Below, one piece after another: positions 51,485-62,720 of a stretch of DNA of 62,990 nucleotides; position 1 is the stretch's first letter, and each line of letters starts with the position of its first letter. This stretch comes from Bacillus rhizoplanae (lineage in GTDB: Bacteria; Bacillota; Bacilli; Bacillales; Bacillaceae_G): positions 1 through 62,990 of the forward strand of contig NZ_CAKJTI010000020.1 of NCBI RefSeq assembly GCF_917563915.1, given 5' to 3'. The notes beneath the pieces are model-generated. The model searched no databases, was not told the DNA's origin, and was given only the letters and a program-made list of their open reading frames with translations. Made by a program: the position numbers and the translations under genes.

Positions 51485-53675
51485 GCATTTCTTTCTGTTT
51501 CTTCTTCCTAAATGGGAGCCACCAGTTCCACTCACCAAACATTTTCATTAAACTCGGTACAAGGATTAATCGAATAATTGTTGCATCAAGAAATATCGCT
51601 AGCGCAACGCCAAGTCCCATTTGTTTCACTGGCAATATATCAGTAAAAGCAAATGCACCTGTAACAACAATCATAATTAATGCGGCTGATGTAATAATTC
51701 GGCTCGTTGACACTAATCCTTCTAATGTTGCATAATCATTATCTCTTGTCTCCTCGTATAATTCATGAATACGTGAAATAAGAAATACTTCATAGTCCAT
51801 ACTTAATCCAAATACTAATCCGAAAATAAAGATAGGTAATACAAATAATACTGAGCTCTGTTCTAATCCAAAATGGCCTCCTTCAAAGAGCCAAATGACA
51901 ATTCCAATGGTCGCACTTAAACTAAGCACATTCATCACAATTGCTTTAATCGGTATAAGCAACGAACGAAATGCTAGCAATAAAATCAGAAATGTTGAAG
52001 CGAAAATAACAGACATACTAACAACAACTTTATTTTTAATCTCATCTTCTAATTCTTGTTGAAATGTTGTCATTCCGCCTAAATAATACGTTACACCTTC
52101 CGTTTTATAGTTTTCTTTAAAATCTCGCACCCACTGCTTTGCCTTTTCTGTTCTTGGCTTTGTATCTAAAACAATTTCAATTGTTGTCTTATTATCTCTC
52201 ACATACGCCTCTAATACTGGCTCTACTTGCGCACGATTTGGCGATTGCAGCATTGCTGACAGTTGTTCTGCAGACATATTTCCAAGCTGCTCGTATAGAC
52301 TTTTCACCTCATATACATCTTTATCATTCTTTAATTTCTGTACAACCTTTTGCAACGCTTGTAAATTTTCTTTTTCTGTTACATTTCCTTTTGTCTCAAC
52401 AACAAGTGTTACATCTGCATGAGTTTTTACCATTTTATTAAACGCGTCTTCATAACGTTCATAGGCAATGCGCGCTTCACTTTTCTCAGGTAATGATTCT
52501 ACACCAGGGAACTGTAAATCTGCACTGCGCAGCGGTAATAAACAAATAATAATAAATGTAAATACAGCAACTGTCATCACAATCGGATACTTCATTACAA
52601 ACTGTGCAAATTTACGCCACATTGGTGCTGTACGATGAACATGTTGGTTCTTTCCTATTAAACGTTTCCCCATTAATGCTAACAACGCTGGGAGCATCGT
52701 TAAAGAAAATAAAATACTCATTACTACAACAATCATCCCGCTAATTGCGACAGATTGAATATAATCAATTTTGAAAAAGAACAAACCAGATAAACCGACA
52801 AATACGCATAAACCTGAGAAAATAATTGCGCGTCCAGCCGTTTGATATGTAACGATAATTGCTTCTTTAACAGAACGATGTGCAAGCTCCTCCCGGAAGC
52901 GATTCACAAATAAAAGAGCAAAATCAATGGATAAAGCAAGCCCAATCATCGGCGCTACGTTTAGTACAAAAATAGAGAGTTCCTTTTGTTCTCCAACAAA
53001 ATATAAAATCCCCATCGTACTAATGACACTTAGCGCTCCGTTTAAAATAGGCAAAATAGATGCAAACAAGCTACCAAAAGAAAGCAATAATACAAGAAAA
53101 GCAATCGGCAAACCAATCATCTCGGCTACTTTCAAATCATTTTGTGTTCTTGTATTTATTTCATCATTAATGACTGGATATCCAGTTGGAGACACTTTTA
53201 CTTCCCCGTTACTTTCTTTTTGAATCTCCTTTGCAAAGGCTAATGTTTTTTCTTTCCGCTCTTTACTTGTTTTCCCGGAAAATAAAATGGTTGCATAAGC
53301 AATATCATCCTGTAACATTGCTTTATTTTCTATAGGATGATGAAAAGAATCGTATGTTTCTTCTTTTTGCATTTTCTTTACAATCTCATCAATTCTCTCT
53401 GTAAATCTTTGCTGAGACACACCTTGTTCTTTTTGAAAGACGAGCAGGAGCGTATCTTGTGACTGTTTAAAGTCTTTCTCTAATATCCCTTTTGTCGTTT
53501 GATAATCGCCTTCCGTTTGAAATCCATCCCCGCCTAATACCCCTGGAAGCTTCGGTGCAAATATGCCAAGTGTCACAGCTAGCAATACTAATAGAGCAAT
53601 CGTTGTATAGCGAAATCGATATAAGAACGCTCCAACCTTTCCCCATGCATCTACTTTATGTACAGTTGTTTTCAC
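51480..53675 (-). CDS. MMPL/RND family exporter (YdfJ-like)
   Basis: About 731 residues with twelve TM segments in two halves; each half has a large extracytoplasmic loop after TM1/TM7. Proton-relay type motifs are GLALSIDFALLFVNRFREEL in the first half and GLSMDYEVFLISRIHELYEET in the second. It probably exports lipids or hydrophobic compounds. Start at GTG 53675 (VKTTVHKVDAW), seven bases after GGGTG; TTG one codon earlier is possible. Unlinked to a regulator. Confidence 0.9.
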   Translation of the reverse strand: MKTTVHKVDAWGKVGAFLYRFRYTTIALLVLLAVTLGIFAPKLPGVLGGDGFQTEGDYQTTKGILEKDFKQSQDTLLLVFQKEQGVSQQRFTERIDEIVKKMQKEETYDSFHHPIENKAMLQDDIAYATILFSGKTSKERKEKTLAFAKEIQKESNGEVKVSPTGYPVINDEINTRTQNDLKVAEMIGLPIAFLVLLLSFGSLFASILPILNGALSVISTMGILYFVGEQKELSIFVLNVAPMIGLALSIDFALLFVNRFREELAHRSVKEAIIVTYQTAGRAIIFSGLCVFVGLSGLFFFKIDYIQSVAISGMIVVVMSILFSLTMLPALLALMGKRLIGKNQHVHRTAPMWRKFAQFVMKYPIVMTVAVFTFIIICLLPLRSADLQFPGVESLPEKSEARIAYERYEDAFNKMVKTHADVTLVVETKGNVTEKENLQALQKVVQKLKNDKDVYEVKSLYEQLGNMSAEQLSAMLQSPNRAQVEPVLEAYVRDNKTTIEIVLDTKPRTEKAKQWVRDFKENYKTEGVTYYLGGMTTFQQELEDEIKNKVVVSMSVIFASTFLILLLAFRSLLIPIKAIVMNVLSLSATIGIVIWLFEGGHFGLEQSSVLFVLPIFIFGLVFGLSMDYEVFLISRIHELYEETRDNDYATLEGLVSTSRIITSAALIMIVVTGAFAFTDILPVKQMGLGVALAIFLDATIIRLILVPSLMKMFGEWNWWLPFRKKKQKEMH

Positions 53676-53738
53676 CAAATATCACCCATCCCTCTTCTCC
53701 ATTCTATGTCTTAGTGTATCATATCCATTCTCTAGCTC

Positions 53739-53847
53739 GTAAAGTGAAACTTCCATCAGTAGGGCTTTTTTCATCCCCCACCTAGCTTCTTCGATTCTCT
53801 CTCAATCTTGAGGTGGGGGTCTTACTGCCTGCGAATAGCGGGATAAA
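53739..53847 (+). repeat. internally deleted bcr1-like element (109 bp)
   Basis: GTAAAGTGAAACTTCCATCA directly joined through CATCCCCCACCTAGCTTCTT to CTTGAGGTGGGGGTCTTACT and GAATAGCGGGATAAA. The GGTTAGTTGAACCAAT block is deleted. Confidence 0.8.
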
Positions 53848-53883
53848 AAAAGCTACCCTTTTAACCAAAAGGATAGCCTTATT
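53846..53883 (-). terminator. terminator of PAP2 gene
   Basis: AGGCTATCCTTTT-GG-AAAAGGGTAGCTTTTTTT on the minus strand, next to the PAP2-phosphatase stop. Confidence 0.8.
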
Positions 53884-54531
53884 TTAACGTTCCTGATTTG
53901 TTTGAAAACGAGCTGAAAATAAGCGATGTAAGTAAATCGTGATAATAAGTAATACACCGCCTATACAATAACCAGCTAAAACATCAGTCGGGTAATGTAC
54001 AGATAAAATGATACGACTTAGTCCAATTAAGACAATGACTACAATTGCCAATATCGTTACAAAACATTTCGCTACTGCACTTTTTACGTTTGCTGCGATG
54101 ATATAGGCAAGAAATCCATACGTAACAATCGCTAACATCGCATGCCCGCTTGGAAAGCTATATCCAAGTGCATCTAGCGCCTCATTTATATTCGGACGAT
54201 TTCTTTTTACAATGGATTTGATGAGCTTATTAATAAGATTCGTACTAATAATAGAAAGAGGATATATTACCATTGCTACGTAATAACGCTTCTTCCAAAA
54301 AAAGAAAAGACTTACTACTAGCACACTTACAATTCCAATTGCAGAACCGAGTTTTGTAAAATAACGAAAAAATGAAAGCGATGCTTCTGTTTGAAATCCT
54401 TTTACCATCGTTCTCACATATTCATCAACTATCGTTACTCCACCTGAACGTACTTTCCATGCAATAATACTAAATAATCCAAGCAAAAGTATGATGCACA
54501 TCATTTCATACATATGTAATTTCTTTTTCAA
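53884..54531 (-). CDS. PAP2 family phosphatase
   Basis: A 215-residue membrane phosphatase with six TM segments. The three catalytic motifs are KSIVKRNRPN, GYSFPSGHAML and SRIILSVHYPTDVLAGY. It may dephosphorylate undecaprenyl pyrophosphate or phosphatidic-type lipids on the outer face. TTG start with GGAGG nine bases upstream. Monocistronic. Confidence 0.9.
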   Translation of the reverse strand: MKKKLHMYEMMCIILLLGLFSIIAWKVRSGGVTIVDEYVRTMVKGFQTEASLSFFRYFTKLGSAIGIVSVLVVSLFFFWKKRYYVAMVIYPLSIISTNLINKLIKSIVKRNRPNINEALDALGYSFPSGHAMLAIVTYGFLAYIIAANVKSAVAKCFVTILAIVVIVLIGLSRIILSVHYPTDVLAGYCIGGVLLIITIYLHRLFSARFQTNQER

Positions 54532-54552
54532 ACTTCAGTTCCTCCTACTACA

Positions 54553-54592
54553 AAAAAACGCGATTTCCGCTAAGAAATCGCGTTTTTTTATT
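54553..54592 (-). terminator. terminator of potABCD
   Basis: AACGCGATTTC-TTAGC-GAAATCGCGTTTTTTT on the minus strand; it touches the potD stop. Confidence 0.9.
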
Positions 54593-55643
54593 ACTTCCCT
54601 TTTCCTGTCTTTAGTTCTGTCCAGTAACGATCATAATCTTTTAATTTCCCATCCACATCGACAAGCCATTCTGTACGATTTAACTCTTCTGGTGTTAAGA
54701 AAATCATACGATTCTCTTGATATTCTTTACTATGAAGAGAACGAGCTTTTTCATTTGGGTTACTATATCCAATGGATTCATAGTTTTTCACACTGACTTT
54801 TGGATCCATTAAGTAGTTAATAAACTTCTCTGCAAGCTCTTTATGCTTTGCACCTTTTGGAATCGCTAATGTATCTGCCCAAATTGTTCCGCCTTCTTTT
54901 GGAACTACGTAACCAACATCTTTATTCTCTTTTGCAATAAACGCTGCATCCCCAGACCATACTGTACCAATCCATGCTTCTTCTGTAATGAAATTTTGCT
55001 TAATATTATCTGTATCAAACGCTAATACATTTGGTAATAATTTTTGAATATCCGTGAAAGCTGTTTTTAATTCAGCATCATTTTGCGTACTATTTGAAAA
55101 TCCATTTTTCTTAAGTCCCATACCAAGCACTTCACGAGAATCATTTAATAACTCTACGTGACCTTTATATTTTTCATTCCAAAGATCACTCCAACTTGTT
55201 GGCGTTTCTTTCACATATTTTTTATTATAAGCAATTCCTGTTACGCCCCATGTATAAACAATAGAATACTTATTTTCCGGATCAAACGGAGGCGTTTTAA
55301 AGTTCGAAACAAGATTTTCTACATTCGGAATGTTCTTTTTATCTAACGGCTCTAACAAATTCATATTTACCATTGTTTTTACCATATAATCAGACGGTTG
55401 AATTAAATCATACTGCGAACCGCCTGCTTGTAATTTCGCAAGCATTTCTTCATTACTTGCATACTTATCATAGTTCACTTTAACGTTATATTTTTTTTCA
55501 AAGTCTTTAATAACTTGCTCATCAAAGTTATCAGCCCAGCTGTAAATATTTAATTCCTCTTTCTTTTCACCGCATCCTGCTAACACTCCAGCGGTAATTC
55601 CGAAAGTAAGTACTGTACTTGCAGCTACTTTCATCCATTTCAT
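54591..55643 (-). CDS. potD: spermidine/putrescine-binding lipoprotein PotD
   Basis: A 350-residue substrate-binding lipoprotein; lipobox VLAGC. Polyamine-binding family motifs are LNIYSWADNFDEQVIKDFEKK, YDLIQPSDYMVKTM, SDLWNEKYKGHV and WSGDAAFIAKENKDVGYVVPKEGG. The second ATG (55643) is chosen because it is eight bases after GGAGGGA. Last gene of potABCD, 55 bases after potC. Confidence 0.95.
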   Translation of the reverse strand: MKWMKVAASTVLTFGITAGVLAGCGEKKEELNIYSWADNFDEQVIKDFEKKYNVKVNYDKYASNEEMLAKLQAGGSQYDLIQPSDYMVKTMVNMNLLEPLDKKNIPNVENLVSNFKTPPFDPENKYSIVYTWGVTGIAYNKKYVKETPTSWSDLWNEKYKGHVELLNDSREVLGMGLKKNGFSNSTQNDAELKTAFTDIQKLLPNVLAFDTDNIKQNFITEEAWIGTVWSGDAAFIAKENKDVGYVVPKEGGTIWADTLAIPKGAKHKELAEKFINYLMDPKVSVKNYESIGYSNPNEKARSLHSKEYQENRMIFLTPEELNRTEWLVDVDGKLKDYDRYWTELKTGKGK

Positions 55644-55698
55644 TTGCATTCCCTCCTGAATTTGAGCTTAATAGATGCAACCTGTATTCGTTCATCTA

Positions 55699-56499
55699 TT
55701 ATAATGGCAAATGGCCTCCTGAATTTTTTTTCCCATCCGCACCCTTGTTACGGAACATTTCAGAAGCAATCATTAATCCGACAATCACAACAATCAAAAT
55801 TGTAGAAAGCGCATTGATTTCTGGCGTTACACCATGTTTTACCATACTGTAAATATACAGCGGTAATGTTGTTGATCCTGGTCCTGATACGAAGAAGCTA
55901 ATAACGAAATCATCAATAGATAATGTAAATGTCAATAATGCCGCTGAAATAATACCTGGTGTGAGCCCTGGTAGCGTCACATAACGAAACGTTTGCCACG
56001 GAGTCGCACCTAAATCATTTGCCGCTTCTTCTAAATCACGTCCCATACCTGAAAGTCGTGCCGATAAAATAATAACAACAAATGAAACACTAAATGTAAT
56101 ATGAGCAATAATAATTGTCATTTTCCCAAGTTCAATACCAAGCTGACTAAACAAAATTAGAAGTGATAATCCCATTAAAATATCTGGAATTAAAATTGGT
56201 AAATATACAAGTCCATTAATTGCACCTTCAAAACGATATTTATAACGATGCAGAGCAACTGCAAACAAAACACCAAGCAGCGTGGAAACAATTGTCGTAA
56301 CAACCGCAATTGTTAAACTGTTTACAAACGCATCCAGTACATCCTGTTTTTGAAATAAATCTGTATACCAATGAAGTGTAAAACCTTGCCACTCCGCATT
56401 AATACGCGAGTCATTAAACGAATACACCATGAGTACCATCATTGGTAAATAAAGAAACAATAAAATCAACCAAGAATAGGTGACTAAAAACTTTTTCAT
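55699..56499 (-). CDS. potC: spermidine/putrescine ABC permease PotC
   Basis: A 266-residue permease with six TM segments and the EAA loop DLEEAANDLGATPWQTFRYVTLP. The N-terminal SFNDSRINAEWQGFTLHWY stretch is typical of PotC. Six bases separate it from potB. Confidence 0.95.
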   Translation of the reverse strand: MKKFLVTYSWLILLFLYLPMMVLMVYSFNDSRINAEWQGFTLHWYTDLFQKQDVLDAFVNSLTIAVVTTIVSTLLGVLFAVALHRYKYRFEGAINGLVYLPILIPDILMGLSLLILFSQLGIELGKMTIIIAHITFSVSFVVIILSARLSGMGRDLEEAANDLGATPWQTFRYVTLPGLTPGIISAALLTFTLSIDDFVISFFVSGPGSTTLPLYIYSMVKHGVTPEINALSTILIVVIVGLMIASEMFRNKGADGKKNSGGHLPL

Positions 56500-56505
56500 A
56501 TTCGT

Positions 56506-57351
56506 TTATTTCCCTCCGTTTCCATAGTTATATACTTTCGTAGCACGATAATATAAATAAATTAACAGAACGGAGAATAACACAACAATGATAGATAATG
56601 CTGATCCAAACGGCCAATCACGTGCACCTAAAAACTGATTTTGAATAACATTTCCGATTAATGCAACTTTCGAACCACCCATGATATCTGATACAACGAA
56701 CATACCAATAGATGACACAAATACTAAAATCGAACCCGTCGCTATCCCTGACATCGTCATTGGAATTGTTACATGCCAAAACGCTTTAAGCGGTGTGGCT
56801 CCTAGATCGTATGCAGCTTCTAATTTTCTCTTATCAAGCTGTGCAATTGCTGCATATACAGGTAAAATCATAAACGGTAATAGTGAATATACCATTCCTA
56901 AAATAACAGATGGCATATTATATAATAAATTTAAAGGTTCACTAATAACACCTAACTTCATCAATACTGTATTGACAAGTCCTTGTGAACGTAAAATAAT
57001 AATCCAAGCATACGAACGTATTAAAAAGTTAATCCAAAACGGAATTGTTGCAAGAAGTAGTAAAATAGATTGCCACTTACGATCAACAATTGTTATCGTA
57101 TAGGCAAATGGATATCCAATCAATAAACAAAGTACTGTTGTAATAACCGCAATTTTCACTGTTTCCCATAACGTCTCCATATAGAGCGGATCAAACACAC
57201 GTCTCATATTCTCTAACGTAAAGCTCATCTCAACTGTCCCATACGTCCCGCGCTGCATAAATGCAAAAGCTAATACAAACAAGAGAGGGACTAAGAAGAA
57301 GGCACACAACCAAATAGCTGTAGGTAATGCAAGTAATTTTCCTTTTTTCAA
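56506..57351 (-). CDS. potB: spermidine/putrescine ABC permease PotB
   Basis: A 281-residue permease with six TM segments and EAA loop [27 protein letters not shown] start, five bases after GAGGTGACC, overlapping the potA stop (TTGA). Pairs with PotC. Confidence 0.94.
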   Translation of the reverse strand: MKKGKLLALPTAIWLCAFFLVPLLFVLAFAFMQRGTYGTVEMSFTLENMRRVFDPLYMETLWETVKIAVITTVLCLLIGYPFAYTITIVDRKWQSILLLLATIPFWINFLIRSYAWIIILRSQGLVNTVLMKLGVISEPLNLLYNMPSVILGMVYSLLPFMILPVYAAIAQLDKRKLEAAYDLGATPLKAFWHVTIPMTMSGIATGSILVFVSSIGMFVVSDIMGGSKVALIGNVIQNQFLGARDWPFGSALSIIVVLFSVLLIYLYYRATKVYNYGNGGK

Positions 57352-58331
57352 TTTAAGGTCACCTCATCCGCTTGCTCCCAGTCTACATATACATTATCAC
57401 CAATGTTCCACTGCATTACTTCTTCTGCACTTTGATATGCCATCCATAGTTCTGCCGTCTTCTCATCGCGAATATATAATTTCTCCATATTTCCAACAAA
57501 TTCAATATCTTCAATATGACCAAGGTGGTATCCAGGGGCAGCTTGCTCTTCCACTGAACGTACTTTCACATTTTCGGGACGTACTGCCACATAAGTTTCC
57601 CCTGTTTGAATAATATTATTTTCCCCAATAAACTTTGCAACGAACAACGTTTTTGGTTTATGATAAATTTCTTTTGGTGTTCCGATTTGTTCAATGTGAC
57701 CTTTGTTCATAACCACGATGCGATCGCTCATGCTCATCGCTTCTTCTTGATCATGCGTCACATAAATGAACGTAATACCAAGATTACGTTGTAGGTTTTT
57801 CAATTCACGTTGCAAATCTTTTCTAAGCTTAAAGTCTAGTGCTCCTAGTGGCTCATCTAATAACAACACACGAGGATTATTTACAATTGCACGCGCAATC
57901 GCCACACGCTGCTGTTGTCCACCAGAAAGTTTAGCCGGCTTACGATTACGGAATTCTGTTAATTGTGTTAAACGCATCGCTTCCTCAGCACGCTCTTTTT
58001 GTTCTGCTTCAGCAACTTTCTGCATCTTCAGTCCAAAACGAATATTTTTCTCAACGGTCATATGCGGGAATAGCGCATAATGCTGGAATACTAAATTCAT
58101 ATGACGTTTATAAGGAGGCAAATCATTAATCTTTTCTTCATCAAGTGCAATCGTACCTTTTGTTGGTGTCTCAAAACCAGCAATCATACGAAGTAACGTT
58201 GTTTTCCCACAGCCACTCGGACCAAGAATTGTTACAAACTCCCCTTCTTTAATATCTAAAGAAAGCGGTGGAATAATAACTTGATCCCCAAAATATTTTT
58301 CTACTGCTTCGATCTTAATAATATTTTTCAT
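57348..58331 (-). CDS. potA: spermidine/putrescine ABC ATPase PotA
   Basis: A 327-residue ATPase with Walker [12 protein letters not shown], signature [15 protein letters not shown], Walker [13 protein letters not shown], and a C-terminal TOBE-like domain with [10 protein letters not shown] and [12 protein letters not shown]. It is first in potABCD. GATGAGGAA precedes the ATG. Confidence 0.95.
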   Translation of the reverse strand: MKNIIKIEAVEKYFGDQVIIPPLSLDIKEGEFVTILGPSGCGKTTLLRMIAGFETPTKGTIALDEEKINDLPPYKRHMNLVFQHYALFPHMTVEKNIRFGLKMQKVAEAEQKERAEEAMRLTQLTEFRNRKPAKLSGGQQQRVAIARAIVNNPRVLLLDEPLGALDFKLRKDLQRELKNLQRNLGITFIYVTHDQEEAMSMSDRIVVMNKGHIEQIGTPKEIYHKPKTLFVAKFIGENNIIQTGETYVAVRPENVKVRSVEEQAAPGYHLGHIEDIEFVGNMEKLYIRDEKTAELWMAYQSAEEVMQWNIGDNVYVDWEQADEVTLN

Positions 58332-58461
58332 TTCCTCATCCTATCTATCTCATATTTTTTATATTAATCTAAGCAAAAATCATGTTTTATACCACGCGAA
58401 CGAGCGGTAAAAGTCTGAATAATTACGAAGGCTTCAATTTATGTAGTATGTTTGATTCATT

Positions 58462-58560
58462 TTTATCCTGCTATTCACAGACAATGAGTTCCCACCTCAA
58501 AATTCCGAGGAATCAAAAAACAGATGAGAGAAAACCCTATCGATAAAAGTTTCACTTTAT
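58462..58560 (-). repeat. degenerate bcr1-like element (99 bp)
   Basis: TTTATCCTGCTATTCACAGA, CCCACCTCAAAATTCCGAGG and CGATAAAAGTTTCACTTTAT; the middle TTGGTTCAACTAACC block is lost. Confidence 0.7.
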
Positions 58561-58577
58561 ATGATACATACCTTGAA

Positions 58578-58613
58578 TAGAAAAACCCCTTCAATTATGA
58601 AGGGGTTTTATCA
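58578..58613 (-). terminator. terminator of aldehyde dehydrogenase gene
   Basis: AACCCCTTC-ATAATT-GAAGGGGTTTTT on the minus strand, 30 bases after the stop codon. Confidence 0.85.
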
Positions 58614-58643
58614 TACAGCTACGCTAACTGATAAATACCATCA

Positions 58644-60011
58644 CTATTTTAACAATTTTCGGATGAATTTTAAAGCACTTTTTGTAGAAGAATAGCGGAT
58701 TTTCATGTCAAACACTGTCGATTGAGATAAAATACTTTTATAATGCGAAAAGGTTTGAAAACTATACTCTCCATGATAACTACCCAATCCGCTTGGACCA
58801 ACACCACCAAATGGTAAATATGGAGTCGCTAAATGATACACAGTGTCATTAATACAACCACCTCCATAAGAAATGGATTGCGTCACTTGCTTTTGTATAT
58901 CTCGTTCCTCAGCAAAAACATATAATGCTAATGGCTTCGGATGACGTTGAACAGTTGCAATCACATCTTCTATATGTTCATATTCTAACAGCGGTAAGAT
59001 TGGCCCAAAAATCTCATCTTCCATTACTGCATGATTCCACGTCACACCTGTAAGCACTGTAGGTTCAACAAGTAGTTTATCTTTATCATAATTACCGCCT
59101 ATTACAGCCTCTCCATCTTCTAAAAATGAACACAATCTTTCAAAATGACGCTGACTCACAATACGAACATATTTTTCATTTTGCAAAGGCTGCTCTCCGT
59201 ATTGTTCACGCACAGCCTTTCTCATTTCTTCTATAAACTGTTCTTTAACAGAGGAATGAACATATACATAATCAGGGGCAACACACGTTTGTCCTGCATT
59301 TAAAAATTTCCCCCATACAATCCGCCGCGCTGCAACATCAAGCTTTGCATCTTTATGGACAATACAAGGGCTTTTGCCACCAAGTTCAAGTGTAAGAGGT
59401 GTTAATTGTTTTGCAGCTGCCTCCATAACAATTTTCCCAACTCCGACACTCCCGGTAAAGAAAATATAATCAAACGGCTCCTTTAATAAAGCTGTACTCG
59501 TCTCAACACCACCCTCCACTACAGCGACAAGCTCTGATGGGAATAGTTCCGTTAACATTTTCGCAATAATCTTAGAGACATTCGGCGTTAACTCTGATGG
59601 CTTTAATATAACTGTGTTTCCGGCTGCCAATGCTCCAATTAACGGGGCAAGCGCAAGTTGAAACGGATAATTCCACGGGGCAATCACCAACGTTACACCA
59701 TAGGGCTCAGGAATAATTTTTCCTTTCGATCCAATATGAGTCATTGCTGTTTTAGCACGCCTCGGTTTACTCCACTTCGAAAGATTCTTTGTCATAAATG
59801 AAATTTCTTTTAATGTATACCCAACCTCTGTTGTATACGATTCATGCTCTGATTTATTTAAATCAAGCTTTAGCGCTTGAAAAATTTCAGACTCATAACG
59901 CTGAATACTTGCATATAGCGCTTGTAGCTGTTTCTTTCTCTCATCGATTGCTCTTGTTTTCCCGCTATAAAAGTGCGTTTTTTGTCGTTCTATAATCGAT
60001 GCAATCTCCAT
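58644..60011 (-). CDS. aldehyde dehydrogenase family protein (YwdH-like)
   Basis: A 455-residue NAD(P)-dependent enzyme of the class 3-type group. Glu in TLELGGKSPCIV, nucleophilic Cys in NAGQTCVAPDYVYV, cofactor loop FTGSVGVGK and C-terminal ITYLPFGGVGPSGLG-like YLPFGGVGPSGLGSYHG. It has a basic hydrophobic C-terminal tail (KSALKFIRKLLK), which in this group can attach to membranes. Likely oxidises fatty or aromatic aldehydes. GAGAGGTG precedes the ATG. Confidence 0.9.
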   Translation of the reverse strand: MEIASIIERQKTHFYSGKTRAIDERKKQLQALYASIQRYESEIFQALKLDLNKSEHESYTTEVGYTLKEISFMTKNLSKWSKPRRAKTAMTHIGSKGKIIPEPYGVTLVIAPWNYPFQLALAPLIGALAAGNTVILKPSELTPNVSKIIAKMLTELFPSELVAVVEGGVETSTALLKEPFDYIFFTGSVGVGKIVMEAAAKQLTPLTLELGGKSPCIVHKDAKLDVAARRIVWGKFLNAGQTCVAPDYVYVHSSVKEQFIEEMRKAVREQYGEQPLQNEKYVRIVSQRHFERLCSFLEDGEAVIGGNYDKDKLLVEPTVLTGVTWNHAVMEDEIFGPILPLLEYEHIEDVIATVQRHPKPLALYVFAEERDIQKQVTQSISYGGGCINDTVYHLATPYLPFGGVGPSGLGSYHGEYSFQTFSHYKSILSQSTVFDMKIRYSSTKSALKFIRKLLK

Positions 60012-60072
60012 AAATATTCACCTCTCTATTTCATCGTACATCATAATACATTCTTGTTTCTTCCTATTTAAA

Positions 60073-60227
60073 ATAAAGTAAAACTTCTATCAATGATTTT
60101 TTCATCCTCAACTAATGAAAAGCTCACACCAATCAAGCGCATGCTAGTCGTTATCTCCCACCTATCTTCTTCGCTTCACTCTCAATCTTGAGGTGGGGGT
60201 CTTACTGCCCATGAATAGCGGGATAAA
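60073..60227 (+). repeat. full-length bcr1-like element (155 bp)
   Basis: ATAAAGTAAAACTTCTATCA, CAACTAATGAAAAGCTCACA, CCAATCAAGCGCATGC, ATCTCCCACCTATCTTCTTC and TCTTGAGGTGGGGGTCTTAC to GCGGGATAAA. The left hairpin has decayed, the right one is intact. Confidence 0.8.
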
Positions 60228-60285
60228 ACGATAAGTAGAATTTAATTATATATTACTTTACAAATGACTTGAAACATATTTGCCC

Positions 60286-60325
60286 ATGAAAAAAGCTGTT
60301 GAAAGGAATCTCTTTCAACAGCTTC
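60286..60325 (-). terminator. terminator of inhA1
   Basis: AAGCTGTTGAAAG-AGATTC-CTTTCAACAGCTTTTTTC on the minus strand, just after the inhA stop; 13-bp stem. Confidence 0.9.
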
Positions 60326-60329
60326 TCCA

Positions 60330-62720
60330 TTATTTGCGGTATACGCGAATTGCACCTGCGGAATTATCGTCTGCTTCTCCAACTACTTCAAACTTCAGTC
60401 CAAGCTGCGGCACTTTACGTCCTGCATCTGGAATTGCGTTGTTCATATACGCTTTAGAGTCATCAAACTTCGTTACACCCGGTAATCCTTTGTAATCAAA
60501 TGTTCCGCGTGTTGGAGATACAACTTTCCAAGCCGGTGTTTGATCAAATGAGAACGCAGCATCTGCAATTTGATATCGTGTGCTATTCGCAACACTTGGT
60601 TGACCATTTAATGTTCCCCAAATTGCTTCTGGGTGAGAGTCGACTACACCAAGGAATCCTTCACCTGGATGAACACCAACCCAGTTATCTGTAAAGCTAG
60701 AGTCTGCATACCATACAACAAGACCTGTATTGTATACTGGACCGCGGCCATATTGTAATGCCTCATCTGCACCAGCATAGTTTCTCCACTCTAAATAGTA
60801 GTTATGTTTCTTTTTCTCAAAACCGTTTGATACAACGAAACCGTTTAATGTAAATTGTGGTGTACCTTCTGCATCATCAGAGAATACAACCTTGCCATCT
60901 ACAGTTAATGTAGCATTATCAAGAGTAAAGCCGTTTGGAGCTAAACCACCATCTGTAATATATTCGAATACTAATTTGACTTTTTGACCTTTAAATTGGC
61001 TTAAGTCATATGACTTATCTACCCAGTTACCGTCAGTTGTATCCATGCCGCCTTTAACATGTTCGTCACCGATTGTGTCAATTAACGTTTTTGTTCCATT
61101 TTCCGCTACTGCATGTACTTCAAGAAAATCATAATCTGCTTCAACTTCATACAATGATTTGTAATCAAATTTCGCATTTGTTGCATTTGTTAAATCAAAT
61201 ACTGGCGTTTCTAATGTTGTATGAAGATCATCGCCTTTTGTACTATAGTAGTATTTTTGACCAAATGCAGGCTGAATACCTTTTACATCTTTATCTGGTA
61301 AATTTACACGAATCAGGCCAGGACGAGCTGATTTCGTTACACTTTGATCTAAGTATGTTGCAAAACCAATCCCTTTATTTAACTTATCATAATCTACTTC
61401 AACGATATTTGCCCAGTTACCACCAATGTTCTTTTGGAAGAACTCTTTGTTTTGCGGAGAGAAGCTTGTTGGTGCTGTGCCCGCAATGTTACCAGCCCAG
61501 CTGCCGCCACTCATAATAGACCAAGCTTGAATCGGCTCACCAGCTCCAGTATATTGTGTATCATACTCATCAGGAAGACCTAAATCATGACCATATTCAT
61601 GTGCGAATACACCAACTGCTCCGTCTTCCGGTTCAATTGTGTAATCAAATGCGGCCATCTTACCGCCCCAATATGGAACCTTTGCTTGTGTGCCTTCAAC
61701 TGGATATGGTTTTGGTCCAATCGTCCAGCGATGAGACCAAATCGCATTATCCTCCAATTTACCGCCACCAGCTTCTTGTCCTACACCAGCATGAAGTACC
61801 ATTAAATGGTCAACAAGTCCATCTGGTTCATTTTTATTGCCGTCACCATCAATATCATATTGATCAAACTCATCGTAGTCAGCTAAGTTTACACCACTAT
61901 CTACTGCAGCTTTTAAGGCATCTTTTACAAGATCACGTGGACCTAGAGGAGCTTTATTATCGTGACCAGTACCAGCATCATCACCATAATCAGCAGCTTT
62001 TCCTGGAACGGTTAACCAATTTGTTACTGTTCCGTCTACTGTATAGCTGCCGCCTGATTGCTCTTCATAGTAATTCTTAAATGTTTCAATTTTTGAACCA
62101 TCGAATAATGTAAACGGCTCATCACCAAATAACATTTTTTCATAGTGTTCTTTATTAAAATCGTTTGAATACATGTAACCAGGTTCTTGATCAATGTTGT
62201 TATGCTTAAAGTCAGCATATTCTACAAGTAATACAAGAACTTTATCTTTGCGAACAGGTCCGTTATATTCTTTTTGTTTTGCTGAAGTAGTTGGTACTTT
62301 GCCGTTTAGTCCCCCTTTACCAATAGCTTGTCCAGCTACCGGACCGCTGACATGTTGATTTGCCTTTTCTTTTGTGTCGGCCTTTTCATCTTTAACTTTT
62401 TTCAGAAAGTCAGAAGCTTCTTTCGTAACACTATCCCCCGCTGCTGGTTCTTTTCCAGGATTTTCACCCTTTTTCTTTTCTACATATTTTTCAACAGCTT
62501 TTAACGTGTCCTCTTTCGACGCAGAGTTGCTAATGACACCACGTTTTTTCAACGCTTCTGCTAGGCGCTCCTCTGGAATTAAATGATCGTCAATCGGACT
62601 ATAAGTTACTTCATTAGACGGCGTTGCCGCATAAACAGATTGGCTTCCAAACCCAAATGTGCAACTAAGCACAGCTGCCGCCGCAAGCGTAGACAGCACC
62701 TTAAAAGGCTTTTTCTTCAT
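60330..62720 (-). CDS. inhA1: immune inhibitor A metalloprotease InhA1
   Basis: A secreted M6-family zinc protease of 796 residues that degrades insect antibacterial peptides and host proteins and is found on spores. Signal peptide ending SVYA|ATP, propeptide (residues about 32-150), catalytic domain with [14 protein letters not shown] (zinc His 374 and 378) and a calcium-like [12 protein letters not shown] loop, then beta-rich C-terminal domains. Length and linked genes fit InhA1 rather than InhA2 or InhA3. GGGAGG precedes the ATG. Confidence 0.93.
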   Translation of the reverse strand: MKKKPFKVLSTLAAAAVLSCTFGFGSQSVYAATPSNEVTYSPIDDHLIPEERLAEALKKRGVISNSASKEDTLKAVEKYVEKKKGENPGKEPAAGDSVTKEASDFLKKVKDEKADTKEKANQHVSGPVAGQAIGKGGLNGKVPTTSAKQKEYNGPVRKDKVLVLLVEYADFKHNNIDQEPGYMYSNDFNKEHYEKMLFGDEPFTLFDGSKIETFKNYYEEQSGGSYTVDGTVTNWLTVPGKAADYGDDAGTGHDNKAPLGPRDLVKDALKAAVDSGVNLADYDEFDQYDIDGDGNKNEPDGLVDHLMVLHAGVGQEAGGGKLEDNAIWSHRWTIGPKPYPVEGTQAKVPYWGGKMAAFDYTIEPEDGAVGVFAHEYGHDLGLPDEYDTQYTGAGEPIQAWSIMSGGSWAGNIAGTAPTSFSPQNKEFFQKNIGGNWANIVEVDYDKLNKGIGFATYLDQSVTKSARPGLIRVNLPDKDVKGIQPAFGQKYYYSTKGDDLHTTLETPVFDLTNATNAKFDYKSLYEVEADYDFLEVHAVAENGTKTLIDTIGDEHVKGGMDTTDGNWVDKSYDLSQFKGQKVKLVFEYITDGGLAPNGFTLDNATLTVDGKVVFSDDAEGTPQFTLNGFVVSNGFEKKKHNYYLEWRNYAGADEALQYGRGPVYNTGLVVWYADSSFTDNWVGVHPGEGFLGVVDSHPEAIWGTLNGQPSVANSTRYQIADAAFSFDQTPAWKVVSPTRGTFDYKGLPGVTKFDDSKAYMNNAIPDAGRKVPQLGLKFEVVGEADDNSAGAIRVYRK

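Noticed and set aside
27516-60227. CRISPR array or REP-type cluster
   Set aside because: The dispersed repeats are ~155 bp, single or in pairs, with TTTAT flanks; no direct repeats with regular unique spacers and no cas genes are seen.
62617-62664. Lipobox (VLSC) in the InhA signal peptide
   Set aside because: The LSC lies mid-signal and is followed by a normal signal-peptidase I site (SVYA|A); InhA proteins are secreted, so a lipoprotein is unlikely.
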